Made by a program: the position numbers and the translations under genes. Positions 27,168-42,200 of a stretch of DNA of 64,000 nt are shown here, piece by piece. The notes below the pieces were generated by a model. The model worked only from the letters and a program-made list of their open reading frames with translations. It did no database searches and was not told where the DNA came from. Source of the stretch: JAEUSG01 sp964590225 (GTDB taxonomy: Bacteria > Fibrobacterota > OXYB2-FULL-49-7 > JAEUSG01); the NCBI GenBank assembly GCA_964590225.1, contig CAZPWS010000010.1, positions 1-64,000 on the forward strand, read 5' to 3'. Numbering within the stretch: position 1 is the first letter of the stretch; each line of letters begins with the position of its first letter.

Positions 27168-27184
27168 ATTTTGTCGAACCTTTT

Positions 27185-27215
27185 TTGCATGAATTACTAC
27201 AAACCTATTATAATA
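27185..27215. promoter_or_regulatory. Divergent promoter region with palindromic -10
   Basis: On the plus strand, TTGCAT (27185-27190) and TATAAT (27209-27214) are 18 bases apart, giving a transcript start near 27221 and a 37-base leader to the giant gene. The -10 is embedded in a perfect 10-base palindrome, TATTATAATA (27206-27215), so the same bases also read TATAAT on the minus strand toward bioD. The minus-strand -35 (TTAGTT) is weak. Confidence 0.5.
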
Positions 27216-27257
27216 TAGTATGTGACCCCGAACTAACTCATAATTTTGAGGAAAACT

Positions 27258-30200
27258 ATGATCGGTAAATTCGTTTTCTGCTTTATCTTTATATCATTTT
27301 TTGTCACAATCAATACCTTTGCGGCCGCAAAAACATGGGTAGGCGGAACTAGCACTTCTTGGAAATTAGCAGCTAATTGGGATAATGGAATACCTACCGC
27401 TTCCGACACAGCTATCTTTGCCGGCACTCCTACCAGAAATTGTGAAATAGATTCCAATATTTCCGTCCATAAAATCAGAATTACCTCTGATTTTACCGGC
27501 ACAGTTACTCAAAATGCTACAAGAACCATAACAATCGGTTCGGGAGGTTACAGTCAGGCAGGGGGTACATTTACCGGTAGCTCTACGGCAAGTGACTCAA
27601 TTAAGCTAAACGGAGACTTTTTATTAACTGATGGAACATTTACAAGCACAAGGGGATATTTTGTAATCAGTGGTATTGCCAATCAAAATAATTCCGGCAA
27701 TTTTACGGTAAATGGGGGTAGTTTTGTTCATAATAACGGTACTGTAAAGTTTAATCATGATCCGGGAGGTTACGGACACATCTCTACCATTTCGATAGGT
27801 TTAGCTTCTAACAAGCTTGAGATGGGTTCCCTCTGGTTCCACAATAATACCACTGATAACCATTTCAACAATTATGTAATAAGTGCAGGAGACACCCTTG
27901 TTGCTAATGGACCTTACCGCCAGACAGGTACGAGTAATAATAATGGATGTAGAGTTAAAACGGGAGTAATAGAGATCAGGGATAGTATTTGCACAGCACA
28001 AAATGGAACTACAACGGTGGAAAAAACTGGTGGAAACGCTATACTTCTTGTGAACGGTACTGGTAATCAGTATTATCAATCAACCGGTGGGCAGGTACCT
28101 AAATTGGAAATTAACAAGAGCGATACGCTTTTTGCTGCAAGCGGTACCACAGATTTTACATCAGCAGATTTTACGCTTACTTCTGGTGTGTTCTCTGCGC
28201 CAACGGGAAACTATACGGTTACTGGTATATTGACGGATAATTCGGACAATAATGGTATTGACAATACGGGTAACTTTGCTATTAATGGTGGGACATTTTT
28301 ACATAATAACGGCACTCTAAGATTTATGAGGAGGCCTGGTGGGTATGGCCATAACAGCTCAATATCTACAACTGATCCTTCAAATAAGATTACGCTGGGG
28401 TCTCTTATTGTTTACAACAACTCAAATAATAATTGGTGGTGCAACTACAATATTGAGTCGGGAGACACTTTATTGGTTACAGGAAATTACACGCAGAATG
28501 GTGTAACAGGCTATGCCTATGGTTGTAAAATCAATACTGGAGTTGTTGAGGTTAGGGGCAACATAACATTTGCCGAGAGGCAGGATGGTGGTAGCGCGTC
28601 GTTTTTGATTAGTGGTAGTAATGCGCAGACGATTACACATACCAATTCTCTTGCTATCCCTAATGGCGGCTGGACTATCAATAAGTCATCGGGTAGTGTT
28701 GTTTTGGGTAGCAATATCTCTTTTCCTGGCGGAATAACAATTACAAGCGGCACTCTCGACCAAGGGGCTTCGTACGGACTTAAAACAGGCGGGACAATAA
28801 CAGTTGGTGCAAGCGGCGCTTGGACAAATACAGGCACAGGTTACGACTCACTTGGCGGCGCAGTAGTAAATTCAGGGACAATTACCATTGACGGCGCTAC
28901 GACAGCATGCGATCTTGACTCAAAAATCTCGCTCTTTTCTACAAGTGGCGAGCAAAGGGCGTGGAGTGGTGGTGGTTCATTTACAATTTCAGATGCTTTA
29001 GTAAAAGGGATGAGTGGATCTATCACTGCCAACAATTCTGTTAATATGGGTAACAACAGTGGATGGACAATAAACGATGGTTGTGGCGACGGAACCAAAC
29101 ATTACTGGATAGCAACAGCAAATGGTAACTGGAATACAGCTTCGAACTGGTGGCCTGCTTTTGTGCCCGCGTCAACGGATACCGCTGTTTTTACATGGTA
29201 CTCTACATTCAACTGCGCGATAGATGTGAATGCAAGTGTCAAGCGATTAGAGATTAGATCCAATTATAGCGGCACAATAACGCAAAACGCTACAAGAACT
29301 CTCACAATTGGCAGAGGAGGATTTAGTCAGGCTGGGGGAGTTTTTCTTGGCTCGAATGCCGCCATAGTTGATTCTGGGAATTTTGTCATGACTGGCGGTT
29401 CTTTTACAAGCACCTCCTCTATTTTTACAATGTACGGTTCCCGTTATATTGAGTTGAATCCCTCTTTCACAATTTCAGGTGGCACATTTAGCCATAATGA
29501 TGGAACTCTCTACTTTTTTGGTTTAGCTGGCAAATCTGGCGTTGGTACGAATGCAACAGTAAACTGGACAGTGGATGTAACTTCCAAGCTTGCGCTTAAA
29601 CACTTGCATTTAGTGGGGCAGGGTGGAGATGGCGATGGTGAAGTGGTTAATGTAAATATTGGTTCAGGTGATACCATTTCAGTTGCTGGAAACTTAGTTT
29701 TTAAGGGCACATCAGGTGCGTTGGAGTACCTCTACTTGAATACTGGTGTGGTTGAATTCACAGGTGATACCATATTTTGTGATACGGGGGTAACAGGTGG
29801 CACGGGTGAAATACTTATAAATGGTACTGCTTCGCCTCGTTATGCGTTTACTGGTGGATATCTGCCAATATTAAAGCTTAACACATCTGGTACAGTAACT
29901 CCAACTTCAACAACAACCAGAATTGGGGTTAATAAATTCAGTTTGGTCTCTGGTACTTTTTCTGCGCCCGCTATTTTAGCCATACATGATTCGGGGACAG
30001 CCTTTTCGGTACAGGGTGGTACATTTACGCATAACAACGGTCTCGTTAAATTTGTTGTTCGGGCAGGTTACTCGTGGGATGGCTTGTCGAAAAGTATGAC
30101 AGTTACGCTTGATGTTGCGTCCAAATTGACAGTAGGTAATCTTCGCTATCAGCCGGATGGAGGTGGTGGGGGATCTGATAATGTTACCTTTGTAATTGCG

Positions 30201-33200
30201 TCTGGCGATACAATCCTCGTTTCTGGTGACTTTTCGGTGAATAGAGAAAGTTCTAGACTTGAGGCTCTTAAGGTTAATGGTGGAGTATTGGAGGTATATG
30301 GAAACTTCACAGATAGCTTCAGTACGGCGACAAGTACAGCCTCGGTGCTTTTTAGTGGGTCAAAAGAGAGACAGACTGTTTCGGTTGCGAGTGGGCAAAG
30401 TATGCCTACTGGTAATTGGGAAATCAAAAAGAGTTATGGCACCGTAGTGCAAGGCAGTAACCTTACCTTCCCGGGCAAGCTTCGCATAACTTCCGGCGCC
30501 TTTTCACAAGGAAGATCAACCTATACCCTTTCAGTAACAGATTCACTGATTATAGGTACTAACGGCAGATTAGTAAATCAAGGTAGCGGTTCTTTAACGC
30601 TTGGCAGCTTCTTTTTAAACGATGGTGTAATGAACTACAATGGAGCTGGCCATTTGGGTGGAGATGCAAATATTTCAATAGAGGCAACAGCACCAAGGAC
30701 ATGGACAGGAAGTGGCCTATTTTTTCTTAACGATGTAAGCCTTACAAATCAAAATAACAGTACAGGTACAATTTACGCATATAGCAGTGCAATAGTTTCC
30801 GCAGGAACAGGTTTTGATGTAAGCCGTAACGATACTGTCAGCTATTCAATAGGAACTAATTCAGCAGTTCTTCACAACACTGGTACAGTAACCGCAAGCC
30901 CCCGTTCAGCCACACTGAATTTTTCCGGCTCCACCATACCAACAACCGGTACTGGGGCAATTGGAGAAGGAGACAGGATAATACTTGATCCAACTGGAGC
31001 TGCTGGAGGGCCGGATACCTGCTATGTTCAAACGGTAAACAGTGCAACACAGATTACCCTTCAAATACCCCCAACCTGTTCGCTTTATAATGCTGGTTAT
31101 GAGATAAAGCGAAGCTATAACACGCTTCAGACATGGGAGAATGCTCGGGATAATGATTTGGTTACAGAGAAGGTAGTTGAGAAGGGGGTTTGTTTTGCGG
31201 ATGGAAACTTCAGTACAGCGTATGGAACTTCGGTAATTAACATAGCAGGTGCTACCACTGGCAGCTCAAATTTTATGTGGCTAACAGTAGCGCAAGGGCA
31301 AAGACACAATGGCGTTGAAGAGGGCGTTAACATTGTGTACAATGGTGGCGCAAGCACTGTTAATGTTAGTACGGCTTATAGCCGAGTTGAATATCTAAGA
31401 GTATCCGGTTATTCAGGTTATACATCTACTACTGCTCGGGGAATAAGTGTGACGCATTCGAATTGTTTTATTAATGCCTGTATTATTCACGATATTGCTT
31501 CTACAAGTAGTTTTGGCGGACTCTTAGCCTTTTGGTGTTCGCCGGACGCTAGTCCTAATGGGGTGATTTTTTCGAATTGTCTTGCATATAATCTTTCATC
31601 ATCTACAGGTGACCGCAGGGTCATTGCATTTGGTGATCACAACAGGAATACCCAATTTATCAACTGTACGGCGTATAATATTTCGGTATCCGATGTTACT
31701 TCATCGGCATTTGGTTTTAAGAATAATGGTACAACAGCAACCTTTAAGAACTGTCTTTCGGTAAAAGTATATGCTGCTAATGCTGATTCTGGTATTTGCT
31801 TTTCTGGTGGAGCCGCAGCTTCCAATTACAACCTTTCGAGCGACGCTACTGCACCGGGAGCTAATTCTCTAATTAACAAATTAGCTTACAACCAGTTTGT
31901 TGATACTACCTCAGCTTCTGTAGATCTTCATTTACGGGGATCCGCTGATGCCAAGAATGCAGGTGATTCAACTGGGCTTTTGCAATACTTCGACACAGAT
32001 ATTGATGGAGTTGTTCGTACTGGGGTATGGGATATTGGAGCGGATGAATATATCTTTTCTGGTCCTGCTTTTACATGGATTGGCGAAGGGGCAGATAGTA
32101 ACTGGAACACAGGGGCTAACTGGAGCGGAGGGGTTGTTCCTACTACAACTGATACCGCACGATTCAACGATGCTACAAACAACCCCTGTTTTATAAATGC
32201 TAATGCTTCTGTCAGGGGCTTAATCCTTGAGAGTACATGGAGCGGCACAATAACGCAAAACGCTACAAGAACAATAACTATTGGAGTAGGTGGATACATC
32301 CAGAATGGTGGTACATTTACTGGTGGCAACTCAAAAATTTCAGTTACTGGTACGGCTAATGAAATAACAACACCATTTATTCTCTCTGGTGGTACTTTTA
32401 CGAGCACGAGTGATACACTTGAGATTTCAGCAACAGCACTCCGCTTTACGGGTGGAACTTTTAATCATGCTAATGGATATTTTCATAACAGAATGACCTC
32501 AATTCGTACAGACTCTTTATTTGCGGACAGCTCTTTTCATTTTAACCATCTTGTTATTGGAAGTTTTGCAAGAAACACCTATGTATCCGGGAAGATAAAT
32601 GTACAGGGTAATCTATATATCAACGGGATTGATGCCATTGTAGGAGACACCATACTTGTACATAGGGATGTTGTTTCAAAGCAGGCTTCAAATGGAGGTA
32701 CTTCTGGTGCCTGCAAGTTGATCTTTCGAGGCAGCAATAATCAATCTTTGAGTGCAGATGGAGGTTATGGTTGGCTTGGAGCTACTGTAATCGTTCAGAA
32801 ATCAGGTGGCACTCTTACAGTTACAGATACAATTGGAAGCGCTTACGACTGGATATGTGATTCAGGTAATGTAAGTTTCGGGGCCACAAATCTTGTAAAA
32901 GTTACCGGTAATGTGAATGGAGATTACAAGATAAAGTCGGGTGGGCATTCTTTTAATTCATTGTGGATTACACAAAGACATGGTTGGCTTTTTGACACTG
33001 TCACAGTACTCAAGGATTTACGGTTGTCAAACTCCGCAACTTCTATCGTGCGAGACAGCAATTATGCCTTTAAGGTAGGTGGTAACCTGACCTCTTCTAA
33101 ACGCTATTACTCAAGTGCAAATACTGTTATAATACTCAATGGAACTGGCTTGCAAGCTGTAACCGCTGCCGATTCAACCAACTACTCATTTCTACCATGC

Positions 33201-36200
33201 AGCCTTATAATTGATAAACCATCTGGGAAAGTTGTACTTGCAAGAAGCTTGTACTTGAATGATGCTCTGACAATCCGTTCTGGCCATTTAAGTATGGGAG
33301 ACACCTCTTCGCTTCGCATAGATGGCGCTCTGACGATAGGCGCTAATGGTATTCTTTCCGGTAGAGGGAGTGGCGATTTAAAGCTTGGAGGCGCGCTTTC
33401 CAATAGTGGTGTTTTACACCTTAATGGTTATGGCCATCTTGGTGGTGATGCGAATGCGATAGAGATTCGATCGACGGTTGATGGAACTCCTCGTACTTGG
33501 ACTGGAAGCGGACAGTTTTTCCTTTATGATGTTCTTGTCAAGAATATGGAAAATTCCTCGTTAACAAACCCTATTTATTTATATAGTTCAACTGACTCTA
33601 CGGGGAATACTAACTTTAATTTTAGTCGTGACGATACAGTAAGCTACTCGATAGGAACAAATACAGGGGTTCTTCACAACGCTGGTACAGTAATCACAAG
33701 CCCCCGTTCAGCCACACTCAATTTTTCTGGTTCTACTATACCAACAACAGGTACTGGAGCAATTGGAGAGGGTGACAGAATCATCCTTGATCCAACTGGA
33801 GCGGCAGGTGGGCCAGACACCTGCTATGTGCAGACGGTAAACAGTGCGACACAGATTACCCTTCAAATACCGCCAATCTGCTCACTTTACAATGGTGATT
33901 ATGAGATAAAGAGAAGCTATAACACGCTTCAGGCATGGGAAGATGCGCGGGATAATGATTTGGTTACGCAGAAGGTGGTGGAGAAGGGAGTTTGCTTTGC
34001 GGATGGTAACCTTGCGGCGGTGACAGTGAGTGGCGCAACAGTCGATGCCTCTCATTTTATGTGGATTATCGCTGCTCCCGGACAAAGGCACAATGGAACT
34101 GGAAGTGGTGGAGGAGTACAAATAGCGCCTGCCAACCTCTTTTCTGCAAACTATACCAAACTCGAATGGGTAAGAATCTCGGGAAGTGGCAGCTTCAATT
34201 ATGGTCTGCGTGCCAATGGGAGCTATACTACTGTAGCAAACTGTATAGTACACGATATTCCCTCAACCGGGACATGGATGTATGCCTTGTGGTTGAATAA
34301 TAGCTACAGTAAGGCTATGAACTGTATTGTCTATAATGTTTCTGTTGCCGGGGCAAACCTTTCAGGCTTCAGGAATGGCGATGGAGCAGGTTTCGGTTCT
34401 ACATCGTTTTACAACTGTACTGCGTATAAGCTTTCATCTACCGGAACGCCTGTTGGTTTTGTGCGTGGGTATCCAGCAATCAACTGTATTGCAATGTCGT
34501 GTGGAACAGATTTTTCTGATTGTGATGTTGCGTCTGACTATAATCTATCGAGTGATCTAACTGCTCCGGGAACACACTCAATTAGGGGTGAATCAGCATA
34601 TAATCACTTTGTTGACACAACTTCCGGTACAATTAATTTGCACCTATCCGATAAATCAAGCGCGATTGATGCTGGATTCGATTTGTCTGGCATATTTACT
34701 GATGATATCGACGGGAATATCCGTGCTTACACATGGGATATTGGAGCTGATGAATTTAGCGGTGTAATTAATTATTTGTCCATCGTTCCAAATGCTTCTG
34801 ATACACATTCAATAAACTATTCTGTTACCCGTTTGTGTGATCTATCAAGTTCAGACATTAATGCAGCATATATTTTTACTGGAACCGATTCCACGAATAT
34901 ATCTAACAATTTTCAATCTATTGTTGCGGCAGACACATTACTCAGGACCGACGGTGAGTTTACAACACCAAACTGCACTAACAGTAAAACAATAATTTCG
35001 CTTGCAAATGGCATAAAATATTACCTCGGAGTGGCAACAAGGAACACTACAAATGCATGGTCTAATAGCGTAAAGATAGCTTCATACTGGACCAAACCTG
35101 GCAATGCATTGACAATAAGCATATCAGAGACTCCAGCACTTGGAGATTCAGGCCTTATATGCACAATCAAAAACATCAATAAACTGACAACAAGCGATAC
35201 AATTCAAGTTTTTATTGGAATTAATGCCCCTAAAAACACTACTTTAGGTCCTGACACGGCGTTTACTTTTACTGACTTTTCTGGGAAGGACTCAATCACT
35301 TTTATCCGGAAAGGGATGTTGGGCTCTACAAAATATTTCTTTACGGTAAGAAATGGGGTTTCAGCCAACATAAACGACGATACGCGTTGGAGTGAAATCA
35401 ACTCTGTGGAGCTTCCTGGTAACTGGGACACGCTCACAACACCAGACTACTCCCCTGCTACTACCCCCTCGATACAAATTGTATCTGTTTCGACTTCTGA
35501 AGCAAATTTTCGCGTACCTTCTTCAACTTCCTATAATTCCGTTTCTGATTCTGTTCTATTTTTTGTGGCCACTGATTCTTCTATACTTGCACAAAACTGG
35601 AAAACTACCACTCCCAACATAAAAACGGACACCGCCGGTTCGCGTGCCACAATGAGTGTAGATACACTATCTGACGGTAAAACATACTGGATCGGTGTTG
35701 CCGCTATTAGTAAAGAAGGTATATGGTCGCAATCTCTTTCCATGAGCAGAATTACCACCATTACTGATAATAAGCTGACAATAACAGTAAGCAAGATTGA
35801 CAATAGCACATTCAGACTGAAAATTGACGGTATTCAAGCGCTATCGAGCACTGCAACAACTGTTAAATTATGGAATAGGAAAATAGCGCAACTTGACTCA
35901 TCAATAGATGGCGATTCAATTTTCTCAATATCTTATCCATTCGCAAGCGATACAATCTCAAGAATAGTCACCTATCCAGCCTTTACTTCAGACACCTTTT
36001 ATTTCTCAATAACCGCAGGATACTCTGGAAATTGGGCATCAATTTCGACTGCTAATAGAGCACAGGTATATGTAGATAACACAAAGCCCATAAACAATAT
36101 GGTGATTCTTGTATTAGACTCTACAAATACTTCAATAAGCGACTCAATTAGTGGTGCTACACTACCGTCAGAAACTGATGTTGACTCCATTTGGATATAT

Positions 36201-39200
36201 CTTTCAACTGATTCTACTTCACTTTGGAACACCTTTTTATCACGCGGTGCTCCCTATATTGCCTTTGATAAATCCCTAAATAGTACAAGGCAGTTTACTT
36301 CGCTTTCGCAAGCAACTCGTTACTGGATAGGCGCTGCTACAAGGGATAGAATGGGTAACTGGTGCGATGACTTTTCAGTTACTTCCAGATACACAAAACC
36401 AACAAACCCACTTGCCCTTACTATCTCAGAATCAGGAACCCTTAGTCAACTGCGTATTACAATAAACGGTCTCAATTTACTTGATACTTCGCTGGTTGAC
36501 TCTGTGTTGATCTATTACGATACCATACCACTTTCTGGAAACTCTTGGGAACTCAAAGGTACATATTGGCTAAAAGGTCTTTTGCTTGGGGATAGTTCGG
36601 TTCTTAGAACAGGTTTTGCAAGTGAGAAGCGTTACTATTTTGCAGTAACTGAGCGAGTTCCAAGGCCCGGTGTTGTTCTGTACGGTGATATGGCCGCAAC
36701 GAATAGAACAACTTTTATAACCGGAGACTATATTGAGCCCAACAATGGTATAGTTCATATAACCGATTCAACAGAAACATCGTTAAGCTATACAATTAAC
36801 ACAGGCACCATGTCAAATGATGTAAAGGATGTTTATATTTTTTATGGCACGAATGCGGCTACTCTTGCTTCAACATATAAAACAGCAACTCCTCACCTGA
36901 CTTTAACAAAAAGCGCAGCTATGAGTGCCGGCACGCTTATAATTGGTAGCCTTACGCAAGCAACTAGATACTTTGTTGGTATTGCGGTAAAGGACTCTGC
37001 TGGCAACTGGTCTCCTTCCCTGCATCTTGACTCTGCCCGAACAAAAGTAAAAAATCCTCTTGGTATTTCTCTGTCAAAACGGATAAATAACAACAGGCTG
37101 ATTGCCATAGCTTTTAGTAATCTTGATTCGTTAAGTCCGAAAATTGACTCTATAAGGGTATGGTGGGCAGAAAACACTGTTAGATTTAACCCGGAAACAC
37201 AAACTCTTCAGGCAATTAGAGCGCCGGACACCATTATTGCTCGTTCTTTAATGAGCGATACTGTAATTGTAACTCTTCGCGATAGTATTGCGCAACGGTT
37301 CTGTTTTTCGGCCATTCCAACTCTTTACGAATTCGGTAATACATGGGCAGCTCCAACTACAAACGCTGCGATGGATACCATATTTTACGATTCCGATGAG
37401 CCTCTTAATCCAATAACACTTAATTTACTCGACACTTCGCTCACCTCAATTACAATACGGCCTACTGGTACTCTTGTGTTCACAAATACCGATGTGGAAT
37501 CTCTCTATATCTGGGTGAGAAAGGTGGGTTCGATAGACTCAATAGATATTGCCACACAATTTCGCCTCCTACCGCCCGACCGAAGCGTAAGCATTGCACG
37601 ATTGAATGATGGCACAATAACATCCCTGCTTTTTGCCTCCCTTGACACTGGTTCACATTATTACTTCGCGGTCGCACCTAAGGACACCAGCGGAAACTAT
37701 TCTATTTACGCCAATGTTCGAACATTCAAGAGCGGTTCTCGTCCATTAAATCCCCTCACTCTTACAGCTACTGCTGTTTACAGTAATTTCGCAAGAATAA
37801 CAATATCTAATCTATCTCAGCTTGCAACAAATATAAATCGCTCTTTGGTGAAAGTATTGCTATCAACTTCCACATTTAACACAAACGCTTCTGACACAAG
37901 CGGAGCCCGTTACTTTAACTTGACAGATTCAGCCGCTAATACCGCTTCAATTATTGTTAGCGGACTTACGCAACTTACGACTTATTATCTCACAGTTTCT
38001 GTGTCGAATGCCCGTGGTTGGAATTCCTCCATAACATTACCTACCAATAGTTGCCAGTTCTCAACACCATCTGCATCTGACACCATACCACCGAATGGGA
38101 CGCTGCTGACACTAAAAGTTGACACATCAAAACTACAGCCATTGACACAAGTCGCATTTACCGTAGCAAGAGTTAACTCAATAACCGTACCAGACAGAGA
38201 CAGTGCCGTACTTCGTGTCTGCTGGTCACCTAATGCCCCCAATATGAATTTTGCAGCTCCTCCAGCAGGTGTGAGCTATATGGATATTCCCCTATCGGAT
38301 ATTTCGGGTGATACCCTCAAAGATGAGTTGATATATCCACTTATGCCCGCGAGCATTAAACGGGGAACCGGTAAACCGTATTATGTAACAATAGCACTTC
38401 GGGATGCAGCTTATAATTGGGATATCGGACACATAAAATCAGGTGTAGGATACACTTTGGTTGATACAGTGCGGCCTACTAACGATACAACATGGTCGGT
38501 TTCACGCGTTGGCTTTTCGGATTTACGCGTTGCATGGAACCCACTGTTTTTTAATCGGCCCCCGCTATCCTTTCGAGATACTGTTCCCCGAATAGGTATA
38601 TGGATCAGATCGGATTCTTTTCCACAGCTCTTTGTAGATACAGCCGCGCCGTCCATTACAATGGACTCCGGCTCTGGTTCACCACGCTCTTTTCCTGTAC
38701 TTTCCCATAATCGTAGCTATTTTGTGGCATGCGCTCCAATGAATACCATTGACAACCGTGGGCGGGTAGTGTGGAATAAAAGCATGTTCCGCATTAATGT
38801 TCCATTTGACTCCTCTACGATTATGCCGCCGCCTAATCTGTGTACCCTTACAGTTGCATATACAACCATTCCAGAAACTCTTAAAGTTCGCTGGCGCCTT
38901 CCCTCAATTCAATACACAGATGCCAATAATAACATACCTGTTCAATTAGCTTCTGTGATGATTCGTTACAGAACAGACGGTATTTATCCATCAACACCGG
39001 AAGATGGAATGCTCGCGGGTATTTACCCTCTCAATCCTTCTTTGTCGGATAGTACCCTCATAGGATCTCTGCCTACTGGTTCAGAAATCCGCTTTACCGC
39101 TTTCGTTATAAATCAACTTTCATCATCATATCCTAATAGGATAAGTGCGTCTGCACCGCAGGCAACAGCAAGTATAAGAACCCTCTCCTACCCTGCTAAC

Positions 39201-42200
39201 CATCTGACTATTAACTCACTGATTACACATGGTGGAGGTGCGAATCCGGTAACAATTTCGGTACGATGGAACATTGCTTCCGGTTCGTTACCAACAGCTG
39301 TCCGCTTTCTTGTTAGGACTCCAGCCATTGTTCCTACCGCTCACACAGAACAAGGGTATATTGTTTTTACTCCACCAACGATCTCTTACAACGAACTTCA
39401 GAGCGATTTACCGGACACACTACTGTTCGGTGCTAAATACATTGTAGCAGCCTTTGTTAGAAATGGCGATGGGGTCTGGTCGAAAGAAGTTGCATGGGAC
39501 ACCATAACTACGCCGGCCGGACTCGATGTAACGCCCCCTGTAAGTCTCCCTTTCTCTCTATCAGCAAAAGTTATCGATTGCAAGAATGTACGGATTATTT
39601 GGTCTATCGATTCAGCCACTCTCGCAAATGCCAAAACCAATGAGAATAACAAACTCTCGTTCATTTATGGTTACTCAACTTCGGGTTCCGACTCTTTTCT
39701 AAATCCCACAAATATCCGTCCATACACTAATCCAGCGTATAGGCTAATTAATTACAATCATGTTGACAGTATTGTAATTTCTGGCCTCATTCCAAACCGG
39801 ACATATACTTTTGCAGTATCGGTGGTTGATTCTGCTAATAATCAGGCCATTACCGATTCCGTTTCTGTAACTGAAATAGCTTTATTTGTTCCACCAATCC
39901 CCGATTCGTCCATAGAACTATCTTTGATAGACGACATGAATTACCTAATCAACTGGTCAAAGAACATAGATAGCGCTACTTCACGACTTTGGCTCCCAGA
40001 TACAAATATTAAGAGACTTACACTGGCAATACAAAAGGATAGCGCATACACAGGTACTCTCCCGCTATTAGACGAAACAGGTGATAGATTAATACGAGCC
40101 CTTGATGTATCTACAAAAATATTTTCCGAAAACCGGTTTAACTGGGACAGAAATAACTATTATCTGACTTTATGGCCAACTGTTGACAGGGTTTCTGGCA
40201 TTGCAGGACCGCCGACAGTAATGGGGCCATTCCGCTATATTATCGACCAGCCATTTCTTGATAGTATTCGTATGATACAGATTCTGGATACCATTGTCCG
40301 AATAAGTTTTATACCAAGAGATTCCACAGAAAACATTATAAGACTTGGTCCTGTAAGTTATGGTGTAAATAAGATACCAGATAGAATTGTGCCAAAGACA
40401 GCTTACGATACAACGAAAATCAATCTAAACATTGACACCATACCAATAAATCAGCGTTGCAGCGTTGATATTCACCTTAATCGGCTTGATCAAACTGAAT
40501 GGGCTCTTATTTCCGGAAAAAACAGTTCAAGCCTATCTTTTAAGATTGATATTTCTGATATGCGACCTATCCTTAAAGCCACGCCGGACACTTCATATCT
40601 TTGCTCTCTTATTATAGATAATAAAGGGCCATCGTTAAATGGCATACTCATCAACTACTCGCGTTCCACTCGAACAATGAGCGTGCGGCTTGCGGCCGAT
40701 TCTATTGAAGGTTTGCATACGGTTGTTTGGGGACTTTCACCCTCTATAATCGTCGATACTATTGCGTATATCATCGGTGATACCATTACGATTGACACCA
40801 CTGGTATTAATGGGATTTTTATTCGCTTGATTGATAAGCTTGGCAATACCCGTGATACCATCTGGAATGATTTTCTCAGCTCGCGTTTGCCATTCAGTAC
40901 ACTATACAAAACTACAACTTCATTTGACAATGGAGGTATATCAGTATTTGTTGCAGATAATGCTATTGGCAACAATGCCTTCTCAAGCGGATACCTTACT
41001 ATTGGACTTCAATCTTTGCCAAACAATATTCCACAGCTTACTGCCATGGGTTTTTCAAACGCCCAACCAGAGCGGTATGTTGTTATTTCTGAGCGGGTTA
41101 ATACTGATGGTGGAACCGTTTATTACCGGAATGGCATAGATATTGGTATTAAAACGACTGTTTTGGATACAGGACTAAAAGTTTTCAGACTATTTTCAAA
41201 TGGAACTCTTCAGTCAATAGGTGGAGAACTTGACATAGCGACATCTGTTTTATGGATCCGAAAATACTCGCCTGAATCCATCTGGAACTCCTACGCGCAG
41301 GGAAGTCCAAGTAGTGCCGATTCTTTTGTGCTAATAGTTGCAAAGGATAATAGACCTCCTGTTATTGACACAATTACAAGTGGTATAGTGCTAAATGCAG
41401 TTACAGATAGCGCCAAAGTAATAATTAAAGCCATGGACAATACAGTCAGAATGCGAGCGAGCTGGAAAGTTTTTACATTCCGTCCAGATATTTCCGATGT
41501 TCCAGTAGTTTTATGGGATACAACTACTTCTGCTCTTACTTCAGGGACAAGGGGTAAACCGGCTACGGTGGCGGACACATCTGTATTATGTGAATTTGAT
41601 ATTACGGCGATTTATAGGGCAAACAAACAACTTTGCAGGAAAAATGGTTTATTCCTTGCGGTTTGGATAAGCGATAACACTAAGCGCTACCTTTTTCACA
41701 GTTTTCCAATTGCGGTTGATTCTGTCACCGGCTCTTTTAATTCGCTTAATGAATTCTGGTCAATTATTAATATTAACGCAAAGCCAAATAGCAACCTGAG
41801 CATATTTGAATGCTTAAGCGGTCTTTCTAATGGCTCTTACGATCCTGGTCGTATTAAAATTTTTGCGTTGAGTAACAACGAATGGAGACCGTATGCAAAA
41901 GATGACCCCCTATTCCGAATTGCGCCAAATAATTCTTTTCTTATGATTACAAGAAAGAGCGCAGATAATACCATATTATTTAACACTGGCAAAGCAACGC
42001 TGCCAAGCGTAAAAAATAGCCGTGGCTTTGCCATGGCTGCCGGAGGAACTTCTGGTGGCTGGAGAATGACTTCTCTCCCTTATATGGGTTCCATTTCACA
42101 AGCAAGCATTATCTCTGCATCCATAACGAAGGATACGGCAACTGGCAGGGTTCCTCTAATAAATCGTCTATGGCGTCTCGACCGAAACGAATTCAAAGTA

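Noticed and set aside
30822..34009. Mobile element or CRISPR-like repeat
   Set aside because: The repeats stay in frame inside one gene, have no inverted ends or target duplications, and encode protein modules.
27800..41600. Many antisense open frames of 60-160 codons under the giant gene
   Set aside because: They lie opposite a clear long coding frame, have low-complexity Pro/Val/Leu-rich translations typical of reverse reading, and show no family motif or ribosome site.
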